From: Leptolyngbyaceae cyanobacterium M65_K2018_010 | GTDB taxonomy: Bacteria > Cyanobacteriota > Cyanobacteriia > Phormidesmidales > Phormidesmidaceae | DNA length: 11,450 nt | Direction: 5' to 3' | Assembly (NCBI GenBank): GCA_015295885.1 | Contig: DVEE01000214.1 | Location: 1-11,450, forward strand | Program-made: the position numbers and the translations under genes | Notes under the pieces: generated by a model | What the model saw: only the letters and a program-made list of their open reading frames with translations | The model's database searches: none | What the model was told of the DNA's origin: nothing | Shown here: one piece after another, positions 1 through 6,741 of the stretch | Layout of the letters: every line of letters starts with the position of its first letter | How positions within the stretch are numbered: position 1 is the first letter of the stretch

Positions 1-651
1 GCCCAGCCCCATGCCGATTGCACTGAGCAAAACCGCCAGGCTCACCAGGCCATCGGCCAGGGCATGGTGGCCATCGGCAATCAACGCGGCGCTGTTAATT
101 TCGCGGCCCACCCGGATGCGAAACAGGGCCACCAGTTCGTTGCCCATAAAGCCGATCAGGGCAGCTAGTGCCAGCGCCCCTAGGTGATGGATCGATTGGG
201 GGTGATAAAAGCGATCGACGGACTCGTAGGCGGTAATGATGGCGCTGACTAAAACCACCCCTACCACCGTTAACCCGGCCAGGTCTTCCATGCGCCCATA
301 GCCGTAGGCAAAGCGCTCCGTGGGTTGGCGGCGCCCGATCATAAAGGCGACCCCGAGGGGCAGGGCCGTGAGGGCATCGCCAAGGTTGTGGATGAGGTCG
401 GCCAGCAGGGCCACGCTGCCCGAGAGCCAGAACACCACTGCCTGCAACAGTGCCGTGATCAACAGACCGACCAGGGACCAGCGGACGGCCCAAAGGCCGC
501 GATCACAGGTGGCAATTGCCGGGTCGATGGTGCCGTGGGTATGACTATGACCGTGGTCATGGCCAGCGTGGTGATGATGGCGATGGTTTGCCATCGCTGG
601 ATTTGCCTGGGACTGGCTCTCACCGGCCCTGGAGACAGGGAGTGGGGTCAT
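1..651 (-). CDS. CDF-family metal cation exporter, Zn-type, 3' end outside the window
   Basis: Inner-membrane cation diffusion facilitator, expected to export Zn2+ or a similar divalent metal by proton antiport. Only the first 217 codons are in the window. Counting from the chosen ATG (651), residues 22-40 are His-rich (ten His between N22 and G40), a common metal-binding tail. Hydrophobic segments follow. HNLGD (88-92) and HALAD (196-200) are the two HxxxD motifs that form the transport site in zinc-type CDFs, in helices II and V. The start is uncertain: in-frame ATGs lie at 726, 651 and 594. I prefer 651 because a -10-like TATAAG and a dyad lie between 651 and 726, so 726 would fall upstream of the predicted transcript; 594 would begin just before the His-rich tail. 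None has a good Shine-Dalgarno. It is divergent from the transglutaminase-like gene. Family assignment is secure; the metal is inferred. Confidence 0.88.
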   Translation of the reverse strand, partial: MTPLPVSRAGESQSQANPAMANHRHHHHAGHDHGHSHTHGTIDPAIATCDRGLWAVRWSLVGLLITALLQAVVFWLSGSVALLADLIHNLGDALTALPLGVAFMIGRRQPTERFAYGYGRMEDLAGLTVVGVVLVSAIITAYESVDRFYHPQSIHHLGALALAALIGFMGNELVALFRIRVGREINSAALIADGHHALADGLVSLAVLLSAIGMGLG

Positions 652-661
652 GGGGTGCTCA

Positions 662-676
662 TGCCTAGCATAGGCA
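662..676. promoter_or_regulatory. Operator-like inverted repeat at the exporter start site
   Basis: The plus strand reads TGCCTA-GCA-TAGGCA, a perfect 6-bp dyad with a 3-nt spacer. It lies just downstream of the candidate -10 box and covers the predicted transcription start. An imperfect inverted copy of its core (CTAGC-ATAG, here as CTATGGCTAG) lies at 705-714, on the other side of the -10. This is where a repressor would sit. It does not match the cyanobacterial Zur box or SmtB-type operators as I know them, so the regulator is unknown. Confidence 0.35.
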
Positions 677-682
677 AACTTA

Positions 683-688
683 CTTATA
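683..688 (-). promoter_or_regulatory. Candidate -10 box for the CDF exporter
   Basis: On the minus strand this reads TATAAG, five of six matches to TATAAT, in a local AT-rich block (about 679-705). No matching -35 box is seen at 16-18 nt. The predicted transcription start is near 676, about 25 nt before the ATG at 651. Confidence 0.3.
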
Positions 689-766
689 CTAAAATTTTTT
701 GTGACTATGGCTAGCTGTTCTTTCATTAGGTTAATTCAAACCAGCCGCCTTGCCACAGATGTTGGC

Positions 767-792
767 CTAGGAGGGATGTACTAGGAGGGATG
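767..792. repeat. Tandem direct repeat of 12 nt, period 14
   Basis: CTAGGAGGGATG occurs perfectly at 767-778 and again at 781-792, separated by TA. It lies in the spacer between the divergent exporter and transglutaminase-like genes. It could be a small local duplication or a pair of protein-binding sites on the same face of the helix only if the protein tolerates a 14-nt spacing. Function is unknown. Confidence 0.6.
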
Positions 793-894
793 GTCCTGTC
801 CTTTTCCAGGGCCCATGTTTGGCTCCAGAAGCTGGGGGACCCGCACCATGCCGTTTAGAGGCTCAACAGCTCATTCCTTGAACGAAACGATGCC

Positions 895-1788
895 ATGCAA
901 TCGGCCAGTTACCAGTCAACCGGAGACGGTTTTCCTCTCACCATGCTGATTCGGGTGGGCTACGAACTCGGCTTTGAGGTTCCGGCGCCGGTGACGATGC
1001 TGTTGAAACTGTACTTGCATCCCTCAGTGGCGTCCCAGGTCAGGGATCCTGAGCAATTAACAGTCACCCCTGAGACGGTGGTAGAAGAGTTCCAAGACAA
1101 GTATGGTAATCGCGTCGGGCGGCTGACCCTGCCAGCCGGATCGGTGCGGATCTCGAGCCAGGCGGTGGTTGAACAGGGGATAGCCCCCGATCCTGTCAAT
1201 TGGAGCGCCCAACAGGTTCCCATCCCGGAGTTACCGGTTGCTGTGCTCCCCTACCTGCTGGGCAGCCGTTACTGTGAAGTGGACCGCCTTTCGGAGATTG
1301 CCTGGGAATTGTTTGGGCAAACGCCCACCGGTTGGGCGCGGGTGCAGGCGGTCTGCGATTGGGTGCATCACCATATTCGCTTTGGTTATGAGTATGCCCG
1401 ACCGACCAAATCGGCCTACGAGGTCTATTTAGAGGGCACGGGAGTCTGCCGAGATTTTACCCATCTGGCGGTCACCTTCTGCCGCTGTTTACATATTCCC
1501 GCCCGTTGTGCCGCTGGCTATCTGGGCGATATTGGCATTCCTCCCCAACCTCTGCCCATGGACTTTAGCGCCTGGTTTGAAGTCTATTTAGACCACCAGT
1601 GGTATACCTTCGATGCCCGTCATAATACGCCTAGAATAGGGCGAATCCTCATGACTCGGGGCCGGGATGCCGTTGATACCGCCCTTACGACCTCCTTCGG
1701 GCAGGTGAACCTAACCCAATTTCAGGTTTGGACCACCGAACTGACCACCGCCGCTGGGTCGGAGCAGGCCCACCCACCGCTGACCTGA
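895..1788 (+). CDS. Transglutaminase-like (papain-fold) family protein
   Basis: A 297-residue cytosolic-looking protein without signal peptide or membrane helix. Residues about 17-115 form the beta-rich N-terminal domain seen in bacterial transglutaminase-like proteins (MLIRVGYELGF onward). Residues about 140-245 are the transglutaminase core: the nucleophile Cys185 in GTGVCRDFTHLA, then FSAWFEVYL (224-232) and WYTFDARHN (236-244) with Asp240. Bacterial members are probably proteases or amidases rather than cross-linkers; the substrate is unknown. Where canonical members have HAW, this one has SAW (Ser225), so the catalytic His must be elsewhere (perhaps His243) or the activity is altered. 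I recall the same pattern in close relatives, so it may be normal for the subfamily. Start: the ATG at 895 has no clear Shine-Dalgarno; Met17 (943) also fits where many relatives begin. The gene converges on nrdJ. Confidence 0.87.
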   Translation: MQSASYQSTGDGFPLTMLIRVGYELGFEVPAPVTMLLKLYLHPSVASQVRDPEQLTVTPETVVEEFQDKYGNRVGRLTLPAGSVRISSQAVVEQGIAPDPVNWSAQQVPIPELPVAVLPYLLGSRYCEVDRLSEIAWELFGQTPTGWARVQAVCDWVHHHIRFGYEYARPTKSAYEVYLEGTGVCRDFTHLAVTFCRCLHIPARCAAGYLGDIGIPPQPLPMDFSAWFEVYLDHQWYTFDARHNTPRIGRILMTRGRDAVDTALTTSFGQVNLTQFQVWTTELTTAAGSEQAHPPLT

Positions 1789-1820
1789 GGATGGATTGGG
1801 TTGCCCTTTAACGGGAGTTG

Positions 1821-1843
1821 GCCGGCTTAGGGTGTAAGCCGGC
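1821..1843 (+). terminator. Terminator-like hairpin after the transglutaminase-like gene
   Basis: GCCGGCTTA, loop GGGTG, TAAGCCGGC: a perfect 9-bp stem with a 5-nt loop, 33 nt after the stop codon. It is followed by TCTAGAATT rather than a T-run, so intrinsic termination is possible but not textbook. It may act for both converging genes. Confidence 0.45.
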
Positions 1844-1877
1844 TCTAGAATTGGACGAAGTGTGCTGGAGTCTATCT

Positions 1878-1915
1878 GTTCACCCCTAGGGGGAAGAAAA
1901 GCCCCAGGGGTGAAC
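1878..1915 (-). terminator. Long hairpin directly after nrdJ
   Basis: The arms GTTCACCCCT (1878-1887) and AGGGGTGAAC (1906-1915) give a perfect 10-bp stem, extended inside by GGGG/CCCC across a single bulged A, with a purine-rich loop. It begins 2 nt beyond the nrdJ stop codon. There is no T-tract on either side. Probably a 3'-end processing or termination structure for nrdJ. Confidence 0.5.
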
Positions 1916-1917
1916 GC

Positions 1918-4101
1918 CTAGTCAGGCTTTTGCTCTGGCATCATGCACTTATCGGAATCGCAACCGGCGGGTCCAGCTTCCATTAGATCGCCAGAATCAT
2001 AGCGCGCCAAGGCAGCATGGAAATCAGCATTACGGCGGCGGCGCTCCACCTGACGCCGTTGCTCCTCATAGGTGGCTTTGTCGATCGGCTCAAAGGGCAA
2101 ACGGGGGAAGGTTTGCAAATCATCGAACCGGGCTAACAGCGCGGCGGAGATATACCCCTCGTCGTTTTGTATGGCCTGGTAGATGCGATCGCCCAGGGAC
2201 TCAATCTCGGGTTCGCGAAACTCGATGGTGGCCGAGGTGTTGTGGGTGGTGTAATGCTTTTGCACCTGCATGTAGAAGTCGAACTGGGCCGCCGCTGAGA
2301 ATTTCTCGATAGCGATTTCATCGGCCCCAGGAAGGTTAGCCCAGGGCACCTCGACGGGAATTTCCACCAGCCACTCGGTACAGCGGGGGTCAAAGGGATC
2401 CTTCAGCAGGTTGCCATGCTCATCCTTGTCGGATTGTGAGGGCACCACCGCATAGCCATAGTCAATGCAGGCTAGGGCAACGGGGTCATTTTTGCGGAAG
2501 GTAATCCGGCGAATAAACCGCTGGGCCTTGGGCGGATGCCAGCCAGGGCTAGCCCCAGTTAGCAGGGACTTAGTACCCGCGGGTTGGACGGTAGTACAAC
2601 GATTGGGGCGCTTGAGTTGGTGGCGATCGCAGTAGTCCCACACCACCCGGTGGACTATCTCTTTCCAGCGGCTCAGGTACTGCCACTCTTTCTCCTTGAA
2701 CTCTAGCCCCTGCATGGTGTCGGGACGACCCGCCTCCCACCAGCGCAACCAATCGACCCCAAAGGCTTGGACAAAGAAATCGAACAGGCCAGTGAAAGAT
2801 ACCCCCACAATGGGGTCTTCCAGGCGGGACTTTTGGTAGCGCGGTTCTACAAATTGGTGGTTGAGCAACACGGCCACCGATAGGGCCGCCGCTGCGAAGG
2901 CCTCTGTTTGCTCCTGCTCATTGTCTGGGTCAAGTTGGTTCAGGTGAACTTCCGCCAGGTTGCAGTGGAAGTTAGCACCTAAAATTTCGCCGCAGGGGTT
3001 AAGGCCATAGCGATCGTCGCCCCCGGCCCGGCGCTTGGCCTCTCCGGCCCACTGGATGGCTCCCTCACCGGAATAGAACTGCTTCCGCACCGAAGCAATG
3101 CAGTCCTCCCGACTGGGCTTTTCGTGGAACACACGGGTATGGTTGGCCATGCGGAGTACATCCCGTTCTGGGTCGATCCGCCAGTTGCCCTCGGCATCCT
3201 GCTGCCAGAGGTTATCCTTGGCGCTGGCGGCCAGTTCGTCGCGACTGTCGAACTGCCTCATGCCGGCGCTACGCCTAATATTGCCGGCCACCACACAGGC
3301 GGCGGCCTCGTCGATCAGCAGGCAGCACTCGACGGAGTTCAGCTGCCGACCCAGAGCCTTATTGAGCAGGTTGGCGCAGCGCTCGTAGAGTAAGGAAAGG
3401 CGGATGGGGTTGGCCACACCGCCAAATCCCCGCAGTTTTTCCCCAGCCGGGCGCACATCCCGCAGGTCAATGGTAACGCTGACATCACCGGTGAAGCGTT
3501 CGTCCGTAGAGAGTTCCAGCAAGGTCTGGTAGGACTGCACCCAGCCCTGACGACTATCGCCAACCCGAATCTCCACCCGATTGCCTTCGATGGTGACTTC
3601 GGTAATTTCTCGCCGCTCGGCGGCGGGGGTTTCACCTATCTTACCCACCATCGTGATCCGCAGCCGGTTGCGGATGACAGGGATTTGACTGATGTACTTG
3701 GGTTCTAAAATGGCACCGGTACCACAGCCCATCATGGCCAGGTCCATCATCAGGCCAAAGGCGCGCCAATCGACTACGTTGGTACTGGTACAGTTATAGG
3801 CACCGGAAAAGTTTTCGGGTCGTTTACTCCAGGCAGTACCCCCCACCCATAGCCAGCGCCCCGAGGGTAGGGCTTTGACCTGGCGCTGCATACGGTTCAA
3901 TAGGTCGACCTCAGCGGCAGTGAGGTGACCGAGTTCGGTCAGGCCGGCCAGGGTGCGATCGCAGACCTGATCCCAGGTTTCCCGCTCACCGGGCACCACC
4001 TCACCCTGACGGCTATAGGTACGGTAAAACACCGGAAATGCGGCCGGTGCGGAATCAGGGAAGGGACCCTGCTGGCGGGTACGGGGAAGTTCTTGAACCA
4101 T
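1918..4101 (-). CDS. nrdJ: Adenosylcobalamin-dependent class II ribonucleotide reductase, monomeric RTPR type
   Basis: Cytosolic enzyme that reduces ribonucleotides (triphosphates in the Lactobacillus RTPR type) to deoxyribonucleotides, using adenosylcobalamin to make a thiyl radical; oxygen-independent. At 727 residues it is close to the 739 of the Lactobacillus leichmannii enzyme. Visible landmarks: Cys104 in AYNCTSTN, the first redox cysteine; GCGTGAILEP (125-134); NPCGE (368-372), with Cys370 as the expected thiyl radical site and Asn368 and Glu372 as its partners; Cys380, the likely second redox cysteine; QPAGTKSLL (506-514); and a C-terminal CDSDKC pair (Cys714, Cys719), matching the CxxxxC shuttle that is re-reduced by thioredoxin. 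No intein interrupts it, although cyanobacterial reductase genes often carry one. The ATG at 4101 follows GAAAGG at an 8-nt spacing. It lies 234 nt downstream of the radical SAM gene and probably has its own promoter. Confidence 0.96.
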   Translation of the reverse strand: MVQELPRTRQQGPFPDSAPAAFPVFYRTYSRQGEVVPGERETWDQVCDRTLAGLTELGHLTAAEVDLLNRMQRQVKALPSGRWLWVGGTAWSKRPENFSGAYNCTSTNVVDWRAFGLMMDLAMMGCGTGAILEPKYISQIPVIRNRLRITMVGKIGETPAAERREITEVTIEGNRVEIRVGDSRQGWVQSYQTLLELSTDERFTGDVSVTIDLRDVRPAGEKLRGFGGVANPIRLSLLYERCANLLNKALGRQLNSVECCLLIDEAAACVVAGNIRRSAGMRQFDSRDELAASAKDNLWQQDAEGNWRIDPERDVLRMANHTRVFHEKPSREDCIASVRKQFYSGEGAIQWAGEAKRRAGGDDRYGLNPCGEILGANFHCNLAEVHLNQLDPDNEQEQTEAFAAAALSVAVLLNHQFVEPRYQKSRLEDPIVGVSFTGLFDFFVQAFGVDWLRWWEAGRPDTMQGLEFKEKEWQYLSRWKEIVHRVVWDYCDRHQLKRPNRCTTVQPAGTKSLLTGASPGWHPPKAQRFIRRITFRKNDPVALACIDYGYAVVPSQSDKDEHGNLLKDPFDPRCTEWLVEIPVEVPWANLPGADEIAIEKFSAAAQFDFYMQVQKHYTTHNTSATIEFREPEIESLGDRIYQAIQNDEGYISAALLARFDDLQTFPRLPFEPIDKATYEEQRRQVERRRRNADFHAALARYDSGDLMEAGPAGCDSDKCMMPEQKPD

Positions 4102-4155
4102 GGAATCAGCCTTTCTTTTGGGTTAACAGGGATGGTCGTGGCCTAATGGTCGATT

Positions 4156-4161
4156 ATCATA
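4156..4161 (-). promoter_or_regulatory. Candidate -10 box for nrdJ
   Basis: The minus strand reads TATGAT (five of six matches to TATAAT) within GCTATGATAATCG, about 55 nt upstream of the nrdJ ATG. No convincing -35 box, NrdR box or cobalamin riboswitch is visible in the spacer. Confidence 0.3.
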
Positions 4162-4263
4162 GCGGATCTTTCTTAGATGTAGCGTCCTAACCCCAAAAAT
4201 CTCTGGCTAGACCGCTAGATCTAGGTTGCCTGGACCTCCTCTCCCCCCTCCCCACAACGGTAC

Positions 4264-4285
4264 ATCCCCCTTGATTGAGGGGGAT
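4264..4285. repeat. Perfect palindromic hairpin, possible dispersed repeat or terminator
   Basis: Arms ATCCCCCT and AGGGGGAT (8 bp, perfect) with loop TGATTG. It lies 50 nt beyond the stop codon of the radical SAM gene, in the spacer before nrdJ. There is no T-tract. Palindromes built on CCCCCTT/AAGGGGG are, from general knowledge, common dispersed elements in cyanobacterial spacers, so this may be one of a family rather than a dedicated terminator. Confidence 0.45.
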
Positions 4286-4335
4286 GATGGAAGTTGAGGG
4301 CACCCGCTAGGGCTAGACCTGGTTCTAAGCAGGAT

Positions 4336-5949
4336 CTAGGCCACGGCTAGGGGTTCTTCGGCGGTGGCTGTGGACTCGGCCTGCTGAGCCTGCTGAGCGG
4401 CTAGATAGGCGGCCAGTTGGGCTTCAATATTCTGCCGTACCACCTGGCGAAAGTCTAAGAAGTGCTCGGCCTGGGCACAGACGGATAGGTAGTTGGCCGC
4501 CACCGCTGGGTAATGCCAGAGCACGGTGGCCAGGTTAATCCAAAACCGTAGACGGGTTTTGCGCATAACCCCCTGCCGCCAGAGGATGATGAAAAAGGCT
4601 CGAACCGTCACCCAGTTGATATCCGGTGTGCCAGCGGAGGTGGTGCGGTTCTTGTAGTTCTTTTTCTGGGCTTCTCCCAGCATCAAAAAGTGGCGGAAGG
4701 TGCGATTCAGCACCGTCAGCGGGTCGTAAAGATTCCAAAAGGTTTGAATGTACTCTTCGGTAATTTCTTCAATGGGGCGGGTGGGCACAAAGTTCATCAG
4801 CGTGGTTTGGTTAATGTCCGCACTCTGCCCTAAAAGCCGACCCTCCTTTTCTAGACGATGCCAAAGAGCCGTATCCGGTAGAGCTTGGAGCATGCTGACC
4901 AGGGCAGTGGGAATGGCCGTCTGCTCGACGAATTGGTAGATGCGCTGCCCCGCCCCACTTTTTTCCCCATCAAACCCGATGATAAATCCGGCCATGACTC
5001 GCAGCCCCGCCCGAGAGATCGCCAAAACGGACTCCGATAGGGGGTCGCGGGTGTTCTGAAACTTCCTAGTCAGGGTGAGGCTGTCGTCATCGGGGGTTTC
5101 AATGCCCAAAAAGACCGTGCCAAAGTTGCAGTCCACCATCATCTGCATTAGTTCTGGATCCTGGGCTAGATCTACAGACGCTTCCGTAGCAAAGGAGAAG
5201 GGGTAGCCGTGCTGCTCCATCCAGGGCTGCATAGCCTTTAACAGCAGCTTGACGTTGCGCTTGTTGCCAATGAAGTTGTCATCCACCATGAAGATGCTGC
5301 GTCGCCAGCCCAGGTCATAGAGATACTGAAGTTCCGCCAGTAGTTGCTCGGGGGATTTGGTGCGCGGTTTACGCCCGTAGAGCACAATGATGTCGCAGAA
5401 CTCGCACTGAAAGGGACAACCCCGGGAAAACTGGATGGACATTTCAGCGTAGGCGTCCATCTCTAGCAGGTCGTAGCGGGGAATCGGGGTGGTGGTGACA
5501 TCGGGCTTTTCGCCCTTGGCCCGGAAAGTACCGCTGCGATCGCCCCGTTCCACGGCGGCCACAAACATCGGCAGGGTGATCTCTCCCTCATCCAGAATCA
5601 GGAAATCTGCCCCGGCCGCCGTTGCTTCGTGGGGCAGAGAAGTGGGATAAGGCCCACCCACGGCCACCAGCTTGCCGTAGCCCTTGGCGGTTTGAATGGC
5701 GGCCAGAAAATCTTCCCGATGCACAATCATCGCCGACACGATGACAATGTCCGCCCACTGCCATTCCCCATGGCGCACTTCCCGCACATTCCGGTCTACC
5801 AGCTTAAAGTTCCAGGTCTGGGGCAGAATTGCCGCTACGGTCACCAATCCCAGGGGCGGCAGTTGAGCCTTGAGATTAACTAATTCAAGGGTTTTATCAA
5901 AGGACCAAAAGCTTTTAGGGAAACGGGGATAAACCAGAAGAATGTTCAT
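4336..5949 (-). CDS. B12-binding radical SAM protein with DUF4070-type C-terminus
   Basis: A 537-residue cobalamin-dependent radical SAM enzyme, probably a methyltransferase. Residues about 1-135 are a Rossmann-like B12-binding domain (MNILLVYPRF, VGGPYPTSLP at 97-106, DEGE at 120-123). The canonical DxHxxG cobalamin motif is not obvious, which is common in this class. The radical SAM core follows: CPFQCEFC with Cys178, Cys182 and Cys185 as 4Fe-4S ligands, VDDNFIGN (222-229), and FLGIETPD (280-287). The C-terminal part (about 330-500) resembles the DUF4070 region of HpnP, the hopanoid C-2 methylase. It reads as a cyanobacterial paralogue rather than HpnP itself, so the substrate is unknown. 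The tail after 510 is Ala/Gln-rich. The ATG at 5949 has no Shine-Dalgarno (ATATTCCCT precedes it). A tandem gene, nrdJ, follows and is also cobalamin-dependent. Confidence 0.92.
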   Translation of the reverse strand: MNILLVYPRFPKSFWSFDKTLELVNLKAQLPPLGLVTVAAILPQTWNFKLVDRNVREVRHGEWQWADIVIVSAMIVHREDFLAAIQTAKGYGKLVAVGGPYPTSLPHEATAAGADFLILDEGEITLPMFVAAVERGDRSGTFRAKGEKPDVTTTPIPRYDLLEMDAYAEMSIQFSRGCPFQCEFCDIIVLYGRKPRTKSPEQLLAELQYLYDLGWRRSIFMVDDNFIGNKRNVKLLLKAMQPWMEQHGYPFSFATEASVDLAQDPELMQMMVDCNFGTVFLGIETPDDDSLTLTRKFQNTRDPLSESVLAISRAGLRVMAGFIIGFDGEKSGAGQRIYQFVEQTAIPTALVSMLQALPDTALWHRLEKEGRLLGQSADINQTTLMNFVPTRPIEEITEEYIQTFWNLYDPLTVLNRTFRHFLMLGEAQKKNYKNRTTSAGTPDINWVTVRAFFIILWRQGVMRKTRLRFWINLATVLWHYPAVAANYLSVCAQAEHFLDFRQVVRQNIEAQLAAYLAAQQAQQAESTATAEEPLAVA

Positions 5950-5973
5950 AGGGAATATTATGCAGTTCTCGCT

Positions 5974-6002
5974 ATGCTACGGGAGTTATTTCAAATACGC
6001 AA
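5974..6002 (-). promoter_or_regulatory. Candidate promoter of the radical SAM gene
   Basis: On the minus strand TTGCGT (-35, 6002-5997) and TAGCAT (-10, 5979-5974) are 17 nt apart, giving a leader of about 20 nt. Each box matches consensus only partly. A further AT-rich CATAAT lies 9 nt before the ATG and could give a nearly leaderless transcript instead. Confidence 0.33.
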
Positions 6003-6084
6003 ATCCTAGGGGGCGGAATTGGCTCACCCAGGTGCTTTAATCCATAGAAATCCTGAAACTCTTACCCTAGACAATATCAATCTT

Positions 6085-6170
6085 GCCTGAGGGCCTGGGT
6101 CATCCTGAAGTCACCGGTCAAGTCCATACCGACGATGGGCTGGGGGCGAAGTTCCCCACCGACCTCAGGC
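6085..6170 (-). other. Possible structured RNA between yajQ and the radical SAM gene
   Basis: On the minus strand GCCTGAGG (6170-6163) and CCTCAGGC (6092-6085) can close an 86-nt segment. Inside it, GGTGGGG can pair with CCCCCAGCC around AACTTCG, with two bulges, and GTCGGT with ACCGGT, including two wobbles. The segment lies in the 256-nt spacer, upstream of the candidate promoter, so it would be in the yajQ 3' UTR or a separate transcript. An 8-nt inverted pair in a spacer this size is not improbable by chance. Confidence 0.2.
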
Positions 6171-6205
6171 CAGGTATAGATGGTGTGGCTAGGGTTCTGA
6201 AGACC

Positions 6206-6697
6206 CTAACGATAATTGGTGAACTGAATAGCTACGGGCCAGTCCTCCTGCTTGACCAGTTGCATAGCTTGTTGCAAATCATCCTTGGATTTGCCAGATA
6301 CTCGCACCGCATCGCCCTGAATGGAGGCCGTCACCTTCTTCAGGTTGTCGCGAATCAGCTTAGTTATTTGCTTCCCCATCTCCTGACTGATGCCTTTTTT
6401 GAGGGTGACCTGTTGCCGCACCCGGTTGCCACTGGCGGCCTCGACGTCGCCGTAGTCAAAGATTTTGAGGGAAAGATTGCGCTTGGCGGCCTTTTGATGA
6501 AGGAGGTCCTTTACCGCATCTAGGGTCATATCGCTGGCGGTTTCGATGGTAATGGTCTGCTCGCCTAGCTCAAGGGTGGTTTTGGTATCCTTCAGGTCAT
6601 AGCGACTGCTCACATCCCGCCGAGTTTGGTCGAGAGCATTCACCAGTTCCTGTCGGTCAAAGTCACTGACGATATCAAAGGAATAGGTAGAGGCCAT
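6206..6697 (-). CDS. yajQ: YajQ family (UPF0234/DUF520) nucleotide-binding protein
   Basis: A 163-residue cytosolic protein of the YajQ family, two ferredoxin-like folds in tandem. Some members (Xanthomonas, Pseudomonas) bind cyclic di-GMP and act as effectors of virulence and biofilm genes; in cyanobacteria the role is not established. Family signatures seen: SFDIVSDFDRQELVNALDQ at residues 6-24, RYDLKDTKTTL at about 32-42, and a C-terminal VRVSGKSKDDLQQ stretch followed by FTNYR, the typical end. Length is normal. The ATG at 6697 has the best Shine-Dalgarno among these downstream genes, AGGAGA (6710-6705) with 7-nt spacing. It starts 44 nt after the MAPEG gene on the same strand, so probably the last gene of a three-gene operon. 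A weak 6-bp hairpin (6190-6208) overlaps its stop codon. Confidence 0.95.
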   Translation of the reverse strand: MASTYSFDIVSDFDRQELVNALDQTRRDVSSRYDLKDTKTTLELGEQTITIETASDMTLDAVKDLLHQKAAKRNLSLKIFDYGDVEAASGNRVRQQVTLKKGISQEMGKQITKLIRDNLKKVTASIQGDAVRVSGKSKDDLQQAMQLVKQEDWPVAIQFTNYR

Positions 6698-6741
6698 CCA
6701 AAGGTCTCCTGGGGTTCATCAAACCAAGGCTGCCCACCAGA

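Noticed and set aside
95..714. Open frames on both strands opposite or shifted from the CDF exporter
   Set aside because: The exporter frame carries clear CDF motifs and a His-rich tail; the others are low-complexity shadows.
790..858. Possible 22-codon leader peptide before the transglutaminase-like gene
   Set aside because: Its AGGAGG is directly against the ATG, too close to work, and nothing in the peptide suggests attenuation.
3098..3393. Two plus-strand open frames within nrdJ
   Set aside because: They are antisense to a well-conserved part of the reductase and have no recognisable domain.
1918..4101. Intein in nrdJ
   Set aside because: The protein is of normal RTPR length and uninterrupted through the catalytic motifs.
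4102..4335. Cobalamin riboswitch or NrdR box upstream of nrdJ
   Set aside because: I looked for the B12-box core and NrdR-type palindromes and saw neither.
6083..6523. Plus-strand open frame of 146 codons
   Set aside because: It lies mostly antisense to yajQ, whose family match is unambiguous; the translation resembles no family.
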